Assembly (NCBI RefSeq): GCF_000739935.1
Contig: NZ_BBJU01000014.1
Span: forward strand, 124,001-188,000
Direction of reading: 5' to 3'
From: Agrobacterium rubi TR3 = NBRC 13261
GTDB taxonomy: Bacteria; Pseudomonadota; Alphaproteobacteria; Rhizobiales; Rhizobiaceae
Length of the DNA stretch: 64,000 bases
Below are positions 27,237-35,470 of the stretch, one piece after another. Positions within the stretch are counted from its first letter, which is position 1, and every line of letters begins with the position of its first letter. Under the pieces are notes generated by a model. It searched no databases. It saw only the letters and a program-made list of their open reading frames with translations, and had not been told where the DNA came from. Both the position numbers and the translations under genes were made by a program.

Positions 27237-27379
27237 CAAAACGCCAGCCCGCCGTCTGTTTTATTGACAATGCCTGCGTCGCGTCATGATCGACCATGTG
27301 ACAGCCGCTCGTGGGAGGCACTTGCGGAATCATGTGCAGGTTTGGGGAGTATGCGCGAGACGGACCCAAAGGGCAAAGA

Positions 27380-28438
27380 TCAGCGACCCCTGCCCTGTCT
27401 GTTTTTCACGAAATCGAGAATGGATTGCTCGTTCAGGCCGCCTTTGGCGACGAGAACCTTGTCGAAGGCGCTGGCCGCTTTGGAGACCGGTGCTGACTCT
27501 TCCGAGTAGGCTGATGCGAACCGGCCGGATGGTGTTGGCGCACGCAGGAAGTTGCCTTCAGGCCGCTCATGCAGAACCGGGCCGAATTCAGGCAGCACGA
27601 CAAATTGGTCGCCGCCCTGCCCCATGACGGGCGCAGGACCGTTGACGAGTGGCATCGCTTGAAGTGCGGGGCTCTTCTTCGAGCCGACCAACGCCGTCTG
27701 TGCGGAGCCGCCATAGGCAGGGCTGTTTGGGATCGGAAGATTTGACGAAGACGCCGAGGCCACCATCACGCCACTGGCGATTTGTCCTTCAGGATTGATA
27801 CCAGGACCACGCGCGCCCTTCGGCACATAGGACGCCATCAGATACGGCATGTCGTGGCCATCGAGCGGCGCGCGTCCAACATATTGAACACGAACATTGG
27901 CCGTGCCCGTCGCCTTCATATCCAGGAGATCTGCGGTCTTGCTGGAAACGTCGATCAGACGACCCTCGTGGAACGGGCCACGGTCGTTGACGCGAACGAC
28001 GACGGAGGAGCCATTGTTCAAATTGGTGACGCGAGCATAGCTGGGCAGCGGAAAGGTCGGGTGCGCAGCAGACAGGTGTTCCTTGTCATAGGCTTCGCCA
28101 TTGGCCGTCAGGCGGCCATGAAATGCGGAGCCATACCAGGATGCGAGACCTGACTTGTCATAGTTCTGCTCTTCCTTGGGGAAGTAACGGCGCCCTTTGA
28201 CGGTATAGGCATTGCCGACCAGAAAACGCCCACCACCCTTGGGGACATTAGCCCCCTCGGCGACACGGGGACTGGCTTTGACGCCATATTCGGATTCGGA
28301 AAAATATTCCTTGCTGCGTTTCGGCTTCGGTTTGGTTTCAGACGTGGTTGAACAGGATGCGGTCGCCGCGCACAGAACGGCAATGCCGAGCCACTTCGCG
28401 CTCACACCGACTTTCATAACAGCAGATTTCAAATCCAT
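27380..28438 (-). CDS. rlpA: RlpA-like septal lipoprotein (double-psi beta-barrel)
   Basis: A lipoprotein of about 352 residues. The N-terminal hydrophobic segment ends in the lipobox ATASC. The double-psi barrel follows (SGLASWYGSAFHGRLTANGEAYD, TFPLPSYARVTNLNNGSSVVVRVNDRGPF, RLIDVSSKTADLL), with the catalytic-type Asp in NDRGPF, as in RlpA lytic transglycosylases that cut denuded glycan strands at the septum. No SPOR domain is visible; the C-terminus is low-complexity. ATG 28438 and ATG 28417 are both possible starts. Confidence 0.9.
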   Translation of the reverse strand: MDLKSAVMKVGVSAKWLGIAVLCAATASCSTTSETKPKPKRSKEYFSESEYGVKASPRVAEGANVPKGGGRFLVGNAYTVKGRRYFPKEEQNYDKSGLASWYGSAFHGRLTANGEAYDKEHLSAAHPTFPLPSYARVTNLNNGSSVVVRVNDRGPFHEGRLIDVSSKTADLLDMKATGTANVRVQYVGRAPLDGHDMPYLMASYVPKGARGPGINPEGQIASGVMVASASSSNLPIPNSPAYGGSAQTALVGSKKSPALQAMPLVNGPAPVMGQGGDQFVVLPEFGPVLHERPEGNFLRAPTPSGRFASAYSEESAPVSKAASAFDKVLVAKGGLNEQSILDFVKNRQGRGR

Positions 28439-28697
28439 GCCCCGTATGACTATGGGCCGCCTCCGCAGCAACCCCTCTATACCTCGATCATCACGCCCTC
28501 TGACATCGAAGCACCTAACAGGCGCCTAATCTTGCCCGCAACATGGCGAAATTGCGAACGTCGAATACGTTTTAGGTAAAATTGTAACGAACGTGGTTAG
28601 CCAAGGGTTAACACACCGCAGGCTCATCGGACGCTAAAATGCCTGCTGCGACGGATTGACGGCATGACGCAAACCGATATAAAGCCTCGCATATCAC

Positions 28698-28787
28698 GGA
28701 TGGGTGTCCGAGTGGTTTAAGGAACCGGTCTTGAAAACCGGCGTGCGTGAGAGCGTACCGTGGGTTCGAATCCCACCCCATCTGCCA
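28698..28787 (+). tRNA. tRNA-Ser (anticodon TGA)
   Basis: A 90-base class II tRNA with a long variable arm (GCGTGCGTGAGAGCGTACC). The D-arm is GTCCGAGTGG, the anticodon stem-loop GGTCTTGAAAACC with TGA, and the T-arm GTGGGTTCGAATCCCAC. The CCA end is encoded and the discriminator base is G, as for serine. Position 1:72 is a G-T pair. Confidence 0.96.
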
Positions 28788-28955
28788 TATGATCTGTCGT
28801 GCACAGGCGACCGTCCGTATCCAGCAAACATCTCGAAATCATCAAATCCTTGTCATTTCGCAGTATTCGGATTTTGCTGAAATGCAAAAACGTTTGAGAC
28901 TCGTTGTCATCCCTTTATAAGGTCTGAGAAATGGCGATTCTTTAAGGGTTTTGGG

Positions 28956-29138
28956 ATGTGGATTGAAGTGACAGCGGTGAACAACAACCAGAAATTTGCC
29001 ATCAACTTTGATCATGTCATGCAGATATCGCCGCTCGCGCAAGGCACGCTGATCCTTCGGGGTGGAAACGAACGCGTGCATGTCATGGAGAGCTACGACT
29101 ATATCGTCGCGCGTCTCCACGCGGCCGCTGCGAAATAG
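28956..29138 (+). CDS. Small FlbD-like protein of unknown function
   Basis: A 60-residue protein, MWIEVTAVNNNQKFAINFDH at the start, then a beta-rich middle (GTLILRGGNERVHV) and a C-terminal helix (YDYIVARLHAAAAK). The WIEVT-(N)-KFAINFDHVMQIS pattern resembles FlbD, a small flagellar-associated protein, but no flagellar genes are nearby, so the likeness may be only of fold. AAGGG lies before the ATG. It follows tRNA-Ser by about 170 bp and converges with the DUF1304 gene without a gap. Confidence 0.7.
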   Translation: MWIEVTAVNNNQKFAINFDHVMQISPLAQGTLILRGGNERVHVMESYDYIVARLHAAAAK

Positions 29139-29492
29139 TCAGATACCCGCGAAAACGGCCGCTAGGGCAACGGCGGCCGGTAGCGCCTGGATGAACAGGA
29201 TTTTCCTGTGGGCAGTGACGGCGCCGAAAATGCCAGCGATTAGAATGCAGACGAGGAAGAACGTCGAGATCGTTCTGTTAGCTTGCCCGTGCATCAACCC
29301 GAACGCCAAACCTGCCGCCAGAAACCCGTTATAGAGGCCCTGATTTGCGGCGAGCGTTTTGGTAGATTGCGCGAATTCGGGTGAAAGTCTGAAAGCTTTG
29401 CGTCCTGCCGGTTTCGTCCAGAGCGCCATTTGCAAAATCATGATGTAGCAATGCAAAAGAGCAATCAGCCCGATGAATATATTGGCAATCAA
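29139..29492 (-). CDS. DUF1304 membrane protein
   Basis: A 117-residue protein with four hydrophobic helices. The family pattern is visible: FIGLIALLHCYIMILQMALW at the start, then an AANQGLYNGFLAAGL segment and VCILIAGIFGAVTA. DUF1304 proteins are small integral membrane proteins of unknown function. Its stop abuts the stop of the convergent small gene at 29138. Confidence 0.9.
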   Translation of the reverse strand: MIANIFIGLIALLHCYIMILQMALWTKPAGRKAFRLSPEFAQSTKTLAANQGLYNGFLAAGLAFGLMHGQANRTISTFFLVCILIAGIFGAVTAHRKILFIQALPAAVALAAVFAGI

Positions 29493-29560
29493 TTCCGTCC
29501 TCCCAAAGCACCCATACGGATGCTGAGTGAAGGACGAAAAATGGCTGAAAGCAATATTGC

Positions 29561-30541
29561 TTATGGCTTCAGCAGGACTTTTCCAGCCTTGCCAGGTGCG
29601 AGCGAGGCTTTGACAGCGTCTGATATATCGCCGAGATCATAGATGCCTTCCACCGGTAGGCGGATAGTTCCCTTGGCGACATGCTCGATCAACTCGCCAA
29701 TCAAACGACGGCGATCATCAGCGGGCATGGTGCCGATGACGGTGCTGCCCCAGAAGCCCTTGATCGTCAGCTGTTTGAAAATGACTGGGCCGGAGGAGAT
29801 TTGCATCGGCTCCCCCGTCATCGATCCGAAGGAGACCAGAAGGCCTTCATTGCCCAGAAGTTCGGCGATGTCGTTGCTGGCCTTGCCGCCAATCGAATCG
29901 ACACCCGCCCGGATTGGCGCGTCCTGCGTCAGCTTGCGAACCTCGTCTTTCCAGCCGTCCTCGGCTGTCGAGATGCCGTTGACGATGCCGAGTTCGGCAA
30001 GCTCTTCGACACCGGCTTGACGACGAACGAGATTGATCACATGGATGCCTCGTGCCTGTGCCAGCATTGCGACCGCCTTGCCAACTGCACCGTTTGCGGT
30101 GTTTTGAACAATCCATTCACCCGGCTTGACGCCGAGAAATTCGAGCAATGTCATGGCGCTGAAGGGCATGGCGATCAGTTGAGCGGCGGCTTCATCGGAG
30201 ATCGCATCGGGTACGGGAACGACACCCGCGGCGGGCGACAGGAAATATTCGGCCCATGCGCCGTGGACACCGGCTGCCGTCACGCGGTTTCCCAAAAGAG
30301 AGGGATCTGCGCCCTCCCCCAATGCGTCGACGATCCCGACGGCCTCGCTGCCGCCAATTGCGCCTGGCAATGGCGGCTTGTAGCCGTAGCTGCCACGCAC
30401 GGTCCAAAGGTCGTGATTGTGGATGGGCGATAACAGCATGCGAATGCGCAGCTGTCCTTTTCCCGGTTCAGGAACAGGCGCATCCTTCAGCTGAAGCACA
30501 TCTTGTGGTTCGCCAAAAATATCGTGTGTTGCGCTGCGCAT
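29561..30541 (-). CDS. Zinc-type alcohol dehydrogenase-like oxidoreductase (MDR family)
   Basis: A 326-residue medium-chain dehydrogenase/reductase. The N-terminal GroES-like domain includes IHNHDLWTVRGSYGY and PGAIGGSEAVGIV; the nucleotide-binding motif is NTANGAVGKAVAMLAQARG. It lacks the catalytic and structural zinc cysteines of true alcohol dehydrogenases, which places it with quinone-oxidoreductase or trans-2-enoyl-CoA-reductase-like members, probably NADPH-dependent. Substrate unknown. It appears to be transcribed alone. Confidence 0.9.
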   Translation of the reverse strand: MRSATHDIFGEPQDVLQLKDAPVPEPGKGQLRIRMLLSPIHNHDLWTVRGSYGYKPPLPGAIGGSEAVGIVDALGEGADPSLLGNRVTAAGVHGAWAEYFLSPAAGVVPVPDAISDEAAAQLIAMPFSAMTLLEFLGVKPGEWIVQNTANGAVGKAVAMLAQARGIHVINLVRRQAGVEELAELGIVNGISTAEDGWKDEVRKLTQDAPIRAGVDSIGGKASNDIAELLGNEGLLVSFGSMTGEPMQISSGPVIFKQLTIKGFWGSTVIGTMPADDRRRLIGELIEHVAKGTIRLPVEGIYDLGDISDAVKASLAPGKAGKVLLKP

Positions 30542-30645
30542 GGTGTCGTCCTCGTAATGCTATGACATGTGGTCATAGGGTTTCGAAACAATGCGGCATT
30601 GCTATGGAGTGTGGCCAAACCACTTCTAAGGCGCAGAAACAACAA

Positions 30646-30665
30646 AGCCGGCCAAATGGCCGGCT
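30646..30665 (-). terminator. Terminator of the 30691-31059 gene
   Basis: A perfect 8-bp stem, AGCCGGCC/GGCCGGCT, with a four-base loop. On the minus strand the stem is followed by TTGTTGTTT. It lies 26 bp after the stop codon. Confidence 0.8.
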
Positions 30666-30690
30666 CCGAGGTCAATCGACACGTCGGGAG

Positions 30691-31059
30691 TTACTGGCAG
30701 ACGCGCATGCTTTCCATGTGCCAGCCGCCGTCATAGGCGTTGCGAACCTGACGATCTTCAAACCAGCAACGTGGCGGCGGTGGTGGTGGCGGCTCGACAT
30801 AACGGGGGCCGCTGTCGCGGGCGAGAGCGCCGCCAATCAGACCACCGAGAACACCGGCGGCAATACCACCGGCAATGACCCGGCCATTATCATGATCGCG
30901 GTGTCTGCGGGGTGGATCACGGTAAGGCGGTGGCGGCGGTCCGCGGCGGTCATAGCGGTAAGGGCCGTCATAATATTGCGCCGACGCAGGCTGGACGCTG
31001 GTCAGAACCGCGCCGCTGGCAATCACTGCTGCTAGTGTGGTGAGAAGAAATTTCTTCAT
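30691..31059 (-). CDS. Exported glycine-zipper, proline-rich protein
   Basis: A 122-residue protein with a signal peptide ending near PASA26-Q. A proline/tyrosine/arginine-rich stretch follows, then a glycine-zipper segment (VIAGGIAAGVLGGLIGGALA), an uninterrupted proline run (EPPPPPPPR) and a C-terminal domain with two Cys (CWFED..., MRVCQ). This layout resembles the short envelope proteins of rhizobia related to Rick-17kDa/glycine-zipper families. Probably envelope-located; the role is unknown. Confidence 0.85.
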   Translation of the reverse strand: MKKFLLTTLAAVIASGAVLTSVQPASAQYYDGPYRYDRRGPPPPPYRDPPRRHRDHDNGRVIAGGIAAGVLGGLIGGALARDSGPRYVEPPPPPPPRCWFEDRQVRNAYDGGWHMESMRVCQ

Positions 31060-31204
31060 GATGGTGTCTCCAATTGAGATGAACCTAGGCAGGCTCGCAT
31101 CTCAGAACGCGGCTAAATTGGCATGAGATTGATGAACAAGTCCTGAATGCGCGACATGCAAACCGTTCATAAACATTTCCAACGCATTTACGTAACGGCG
31201 TACC

Positions 31205-31342
31205 GTAAGCCAGCACAGTGACCTTTCCCGCAGCAGTATATATCGCTATCGCTGATTTGCTTCCTCCACGGGAGGAGCTCCCAAGTCCTGAAAGCCAATC
31301 AGGCAAACTTTAGCCCCGCCTTTTGGTGGGGCCTTTTTTTTA
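31205..31342 (+). ncRNA. Candidate small regulatory RNA
   Basis: An intergenic transcript candidate in the roughly 335 bp between the genes at 31059 and 31395, both on the minus strand. It ends in a textbook terminator. Upstream of it is a second hairpin at about 31261-31277, TTCCTCC-ACG-GGAGGAG, followed by unstructured GCTCCC and AAGTCCTG. CCTCC sequences can pair with ribosome binding sites, a habit of several rhizobial sRNA families. There is no open frame on the plus strand that would explain the terminator. The 5' end is a guess. Confidence 0.5.
31313..31342 (+). terminator. Rho-independent terminator of candidate sRNA
   Basis: Stem GCCCCGCC/GGTGGGGC (one G-T pair), loop TTTT, followed by a run of nine T's. 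It is on the plus strand, opposite to both flanking genes. Confidence 0.85.
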
Positions 31343-31394
31343 ACGGGACGTCTGACGGTTGAGATAATAGGGGCATTGCCCTAATTCAGCAGCC

Positions 31395-32513
31395 TTAACG
31401 GCTGTAAGAGGGCGCAGGCAGCGATATTGGGTTAGGGTTCATATCGATCCAAGTGACCGCCAGTTCGTTCAAGCGGAAGGTATCGCCGTATTTGCGCTTT
31501 ACCTGACTGATGATGTTCTTCGCCTCTTTATAGAGAGGGTCTGGCAAGGCATTGCCTGAGCCTAGATGAACCAGCAGGCAATCTGCCATGGCCTTGAACT
31601 CGCTATCCCAGTTTATCCCGCCATTGCCATCAATTTCCCTGGAAATTCGGCCCGAAATGCGAACGACCTCTCCCTGCACGGTACTGGCGGCACCACTCGA
31701 CGGTACCAGTATTTCCCAATATTGCTGGTGCCTCTCTTGCCATGTCGCTGCGTTTGCGACAATTCGGGATACGCCATCATGCATCTGACGGTGTGGAACG
31801 GGTGGTACATCGAATAATTCGTACAGACGGTTGAGCGCGTCACTTGTCTCACTACGACTTTCGGTGTCAAAACCCTGACGATGGAACTCGAAGTTCTCTC
31901 CGATACGCCGCACGAAGTCGCGCATCTGCTGAGACATTTTCTCTTCATGGCTCTGTTTTCGTCCCAAAAGACGCGCCAACGAAGCTACAATCCCAGTCGG
32001 CTTGCGAGGCTGGGCCGCGATCAAGAGTTCAGCAATGCGTGTCGTCCGAGAAATCGTCGCATTGGTGCACAGTTGTAATGCATAGGCCAAAGGGGTGAGC
32101 CCACGTTTGTTTGTCGCGTCGATGATGGCCCCATGCTCAATGAGAGCACGCGTGGTGTCGACATTTCCGACGGCGGCAGCCTTGTGCAGTGGTGTGTTGT
32201 CCTGCTTGTCGCGACTGTTCACATCTGCACCCAGCTCGAGAAGAATATTCACCCTCCCTTGCCAATGCCCGGCGCGGGCATGCAATGGCGTTTCGCCATA
32301 TTGGTCACGCGCCGAAATATCTGCGCCGTTTTCAACAAGCCATCGCGCGACATCATCCGGCAACGCATTGAATGTGAGAGCAGTCCGCTTCGCGTACCCA
32401 TGGTACGCGTTCACGTCCCGCGTCTTTAAAACGTCTCTGATTTCGTCTGGACTGCATTTTTGCAGCAAATCCTCGAAATCCTTTGGAAGTGTTTTCTTCT
32501 TGGGCTTCGGCAT
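31395..32513 (-). CDS. Ankyrin-repeat protein with a C-terminal domain of unknown type
   Basis: A 372-residue protein without a signal peptide. Residues about 40-165 contain three to four ankyrin repeats (ARWLVENGADISARD, YGETPLHARAG, INILLELGADVNSRD-like, DNTPLHKAAAVGNVD, ALIEHGAIID). A basic linker follows, then about 180 residues of mixed structure with no motif I recognise. GGAG lies nine bases before the ATG. Ankyrin arrays mediate protein binding. It stands alone and may be an accessory gene, perhaps an immunity or regulatory protein; this is inference. Confidence 0.85.
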   Translation of the reverse strand: MPKPKKKTLPKDFEDLLQKCSPDEIRDVLKTRDVNAYHGYAKRTALTFNALPDDVARWLVENGADISARDQYGETPLHARAGHWQGRVNILLELGADVNSRDKQDNTPLHKAAAVGNVDTTRALIEHGAIIDATNKRGLTPLAYALQLCTNATISRTTRIAELLIAAQPRKPTGIVASLARLLGRKQSHEEKMSQQMRDFVRRIGENFEFHRQGFDTESRSETSDALNRLYELFDVPPVPHRQMHDGVSRIVANAATWQERHQQYWEILVPSSGAASTVQGEVVRISGRISREIDGNGGINWDSEFKAMADCLLVHLGSGNALPDPLYKEAKNIISQVKRKYGDTFRLNELAVTWIDMNPNPISLPAPSYSR

Positions 32514-32694
32514 TCAGGCAATCTCCTGTTCGCGCTTGCGCTCGCAGCGACAGGCGCTCTCGTCGATAATGACGTTATTATCGATCAAGCGTACTAAACA
32601 GGTCGCAACTGCACTATCTCAGACTGAAGAATATCCTCTATGAAGACGACATCGCTCAAGGGCTTTGCCCGATTTTTCCCCGAGCGACCAACCT

Positions 32695-32721
32695 GCCCCG
32701 CCAACGTTGCGGGGCTTTTTT
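32695..32721 (+). terminator. Rho-independent terminator on plus strand, no gene assigned
   Basis: Perfect 7-bp stem GCCCCGC/GCGGGGC, loop CAACGTT, then T6. A weaker hairpin, GGGC-TTT-GCCC followed by GATTTTT, lies about 35 bp upstream. No convincing protein gene ends here, so it may close an unannotated RNA transcribed from about 32.55-32.7 kb. Confidence 0.75.
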
Positions 32722-32737
32722 GTTTGCGCTGGCAGCG

Positions 32738-32992
32738 TTATCGCAACGGTGTCAATGTCGGCACGGCGATGTCGAGCCTCGGTCCTACCCGTTCATCGCG
32801 CGGATGCTCGTTGAGCAAATCTTTGAACAGCTCGATAATCTCTGCTGGTGTGGTGTGCGAAAACTCGTTAAAGAGCTCGGTCGCGCGGTTCCAGGAATAA
32901 ATTGCCACAAGCGTCAGGATGAGAAGAAACAGCCAAGGCCAGAGCGGCTTTTTGCGGGGCGGTCTGTTTTCGACATTGGGATCAGGTGTCAT
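32738..32992 (-). CDS. Small single-pass membrane protein
   Basis: An 84-residue protein with a basic N-terminus (RPPRKKPLW), one membrane helix (PWLFLLILTLVAIYSW) and an acidic, Leu-rich C-terminal part (ELFNEF, IIELFKDLLNEH). No family recognised. It lies 24 bp after the zinc-ribbon gene on the same strand and is probably co-transcribed. Confidence 0.65.
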   Translation of the reverse strand: MTPDPNVENRPPRKKPLWPWLFLLILTLVAIYSWNRATELFNEFSHTTPAEIIELFKDLLNEHPRDERVGPRLDIAVPTLTPLR

Positions 32993-33016
32993 TGGGCGGC
33001 CCTCTGCGTAGAAGCG

Positions 33017-33283
33017 TTATCGGCGGCTCTGCCGCGGCTCTCCACCTGGGGCATAGGCGACTTTTTGCTGGAAGCGGAAAATATTGCCGCATTGGGCGCA
33101 GCGTATCATGTATTCGGCCGGATTGACCGAAGGACGCTCGGTGCGAAAGCCAGCCGGCATCTCGTCGATGCGAAAATCGACATTGGCGTTCCGCTTCTCG
33201 TCTTGCTCGGATGCTTCGGCAAAGCCGCTATGTCCGCATTTGGAGCATTCGAGTTTGCGGGAATATCGATCGCGAGAAGCCAT
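33017..33283 (-). CDS. Small zinc-ribbon protein
   Basis: An 88-residue protein, MASRDRYSRKLECSKCGHSG, with two CxxC pairs (CSKCG and CAQCG) about 50 residues apart, forming a probable four-cysteine zinc ribbon. The start at 33283 gives the natural N-terminus; the frame is open upstream, but the added sequence is not protein-like. No enzyme domain is visible. It may bind zinc or nucleic acid. It pairs with the small membrane protein downstream. Confidence 0.75.
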   Translation of the reverse strand: MASRDRYSRKLECSKCGHSGFAEASEQDEKRNANVDFRIDEMPAGFRTERPSVNPAEYMIRCAQCGNIFRFQQKVAYAPGGEPRQSRR

Positions 33284-33536
33284 GGTCCATCCTTCGTTTG
33301 GCGACAGGTAGCAATCGACACCCGCCAGTTCAATACATATCGCCAGCCAATCCTGCGCTTTACACCACGCAATGACACCGCGTGTGTGCCGAATGGCAGA
33401 ACCGCGTGTGTCGATTTCGGTCAATCACGGCATTTTATCGGCTTCAGATACCATTCATAAACCACTTGGTAACGCCATCACTCTAAGGTTGGGAGTTGAA
33501 AAGTCTGGCGGGGCGTGTCGGACGGAAAAATGTGGC

Positions 33537-34991
33537 ATGCGATTAAAGAGTTTAACCGTGTTGAAAAAACTATCTGAGGCACTAAAGCGCGCGGCAGGCG
33601 CTACGTCTTTCGTGAAAGTTTTCATGTTTGCGATGGCTATGGCGACGGCAACGACTGCCACCATCCAGGTCGCGAAAGCTGACCCGAAATTTGCTGGTAT
33701 CGTCATTGACGCCAAGACGGGCAAGGTTCTCTACAGTGAAGACCCGGATGGCTTGCGCTATCCAGCGTCGCTCACCAAGATGATGACCCTGTACCTGACA
33801 TTCGAAGCGTTGAATTCGGGACGAATCACATTGGATTCGAAGGTCCCGGTCTCCGCTAACGCGGCAAAAGAGCCTCCTTCCAAGCTCGGCGTGCGTGCTG
33901 GCGGTACTGTAACGGTCGAGCAGGCCATCATGGCGCTGGTCACCCGTTCAGCTAACGATATCGCGACCGCTCTGGGCGAATATATCGGCGGCAATGAGGA
34001 GCGTTTCGGTCGCATCATGACGGCGAAAGCCCGTGCGCTGGGCATGACACGCACGACATATCGCAATGCTCACGGTTTGCCGAACACGGCGCAGATGACG
34101 ACGGCTCGCGACCAGGCCCGTCTCAGCATCGCGCTGCGTCAGCATTTTCCGCAATATTACGGTTACTTCAACACCCGCAGCTTCACTTTCGGCAAGCAGG
34201 TCATCGGCAATCATAACCGCCTCGTTGGTACGGTTCGTGGCGTAGACGGCATCAAAACCGGTTACACCCGCGCCGCCGGCAGCAATCTGGCAACGTCCGC
34301 ACAGCTTGATGGCCGCTCTATTGTTGCCGTCGTTCTCGGCGGACGCTCCAGCGCTGCTCGTGATGCGACCATGCGCAAACTCGTAGCTGAATATCTCCCG
34401 AAGGCATCGCGTGGCGCCAACAGCAATCTCATTGCTGCATCGGCTTCCGCACCGATTGAAGAGCCGCAAGCCGTTGTTGCTGCAACATCGTCTGCTGGCG
34501 GCTTGCCAAGCGATGGTCCTGTTCCCCAGGCCCGTTATGCTGACGAAGCACCGATGTCTGCCTTTGCGCCGACGCAGGCCAATGCAGCCGTCAAAGCGAT
34601 GGATGTGGTCACACGTCCGAAGGTTCAGGCGCGCGCCGTTCCGCCCGTCAACATGAAGCCGGATCGCTCGCTGGTGACCAACTCCACCAAGGTCGATAAC
34701 ATCGTGACGGCGTCAACAACACCTGCGCCTTCCCTTAATGGCGATGGTGGTTGGGTCATCCAGATTGGCGCGTCTCCGGACGAAGGTTCCGCACGCAACT
34801 TGCTTCAGGCTGCACAGGATAAGGGTGGCGTCTTGCTTCGCTCGGCAAAGCCCTTCACGGTCGCCTTCAGCAAGGATGGCGCCCAGATGTACCGTGCGCG
34901 TTTTGGTGGTTTCGGCGGCCAGAACGATGCGGTCAATGCATGCAACGCTTTGAAAAAGAAAGGCATCAGCTGCTGGGCTTCTCTCCAGTAA
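33537..34991 (+). CDS. D-alanyl-D-alanine carboxypeptidase with SPOR domain
   Basis: A 484-residue periplasmic peptidase S11 enzyme, trimming the terminal D-Ala of muropeptides. A long N-terminal segment contains the signal (FVKVFMFAMAMATATTATIQVAKA). All three catalytic motifs are canonical: SLTK with Ser78, SAND with Ser138, and KTG with Lys240 (DGIKTGYT). A low-complexity linker leads to a C-terminal SPOR domain (WVIQIGASPDEGSARNLL, TVAFSKDGAQMYRARFGGF), which binds denuded septal glycan. So it probably acts at the division site. It is a canonical contrast to the altered homologue at 26070. Confidence 0.93.
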   Translation: MRLKSLTVLKKLSEALKRAAGATSFVKVFMFAMAMATATTATIQVAKADPKFAGIVIDAKTGKVLYSEDPDGLRYPASLTKMMTLYLTFEALNSGRITLDSKVPVSANAAKEPPSKLGVRAGGTVTVEQAIMALVTRSANDIATALGEYIGGNEERFGRIMTAKARALGMTRTTYRNAHGLPNTAQMTTARDQARLSIALRQHFPQYYGYFNTRSFTFGKQVIGNHNRLVGTVRGVDGIKTGYTRAAGSNLATSAQLDGRSIVAVVLGGRSSAARDATMRKLVAEYLPKASRGANSNLIAASASAPIEEPQAVVAATSSAGGLPSDGPVPQARYADEAPMSAFAPTQANAAVKAMDVVTRPKVQARAVPPVNMKPDRSLVTNSTKVDNIVTASTTPAPSLNGDGGWVIQIGASPDEGSARNLLQAAQDKGGVLLRSAKPFTVAFSKDGAQMYRARFGGFGGQNDAVNACNALKKKGISCWASLQ

Positions 34992-35016
34992 GCAAATGAC
35001 GTTTCAGGGGCCGGTC

Positions 35017-35346
35017 ATGGGCATGAAAATACAGATAACCGGTTCCACTCCTCGAATTGTATTGTGTAACGAGGCTTTCCAGATGGCGATCAACGAAAAC
35101 TATTCGGACATTGCAGCAGGTAAAGGCAGACAGCAAAGTCTTTCCGTGCTGCACCCAATCCACGAAGCGGCAATGAGAATTGCCGATCTCGGCTTGAACA
35201 AATCGCGACACAAAACCCGCGATCTGGTCAATCTTCTTCTGTGCCACGGTGCTCGCGCCTGGCGCAGCAACCAGCCGGAAGCAAAGATCCATCTTCACAT
35301 TTCTTCCCGCTCGGGCCGTGGCGCAATCCATATGCGTCTGCGCTGA
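35017..35346 (+). CDS. Hypothetical protein
   Basis: About 109 residues from ATG 35017 (MGMKIQITGSTPRIVLCNE), helped by an AGGGG site; an in-frame ATG at 34996 and one at 35023 are alternatives. It has a helical middle (SLSVLHPIHEAAMRIADLGLNKSRHKTRDLVNLL) and a basic C-terminus ending AIHMRLR. A strong terminator follows 22 bp later. It lies 25 bp after the carboxypeptidase gene and may be read from the same promoter. Family not recognised. Confidence 0.55.
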   Translation: MGMKIQITGSTPRIVLCNEAFQMAINENYSDIAAGKGRQQSLSVLHPIHEAAMRIADLGLNKSRHKTRDLVNLLLCHGARAWRSNQPEAKIHLHISSRSGRGAIHMRLR

Positions 35347-35367
35347 CAGCTGGACGAACAGACAGCG

Positions 35368-35404
35368 AAAAGCCCTGCGAAACATCGGTTTCGCAGGGCT
35401 TTTT
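35368..35404 (+). terminator. Strong bidirectional terminator
   Basis: A 15-bp stem, AAAGCCCTGCGAAAC/GTTTCGCAGGGCTTT, with a four-base loop, flanked by TTTTTG on one side and AAAA on the other. It closes the transcript of the 33537-35346 genes. Confidence 0.9.
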
Positions 35405-35424
35405 GTTTTCAACATAGACACGAT

Positions 35425-35457
35425 AAAAGCGGCGGGTGAAGATCACTCGCCGCTTTT
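35425..35457 (-). terminator. Terminator of gyrA
   Basis: An imperfect long stem, AAAAGCGGCG-G-GTGA with TCAC-T-CGCCGCTTTT. On the minus strand it lies just after the gyrA stop and ends in T4. Confidence 0.8.
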
Positions 35458-35470
35458 CGTCTAGGGGTTT

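Noticed and set aside
28698-28960. tRNA-Ser as an integration site for a mobile island
   Set aside because: I saw no duplicate of the tRNA 3' end downstream and no integrase gene.
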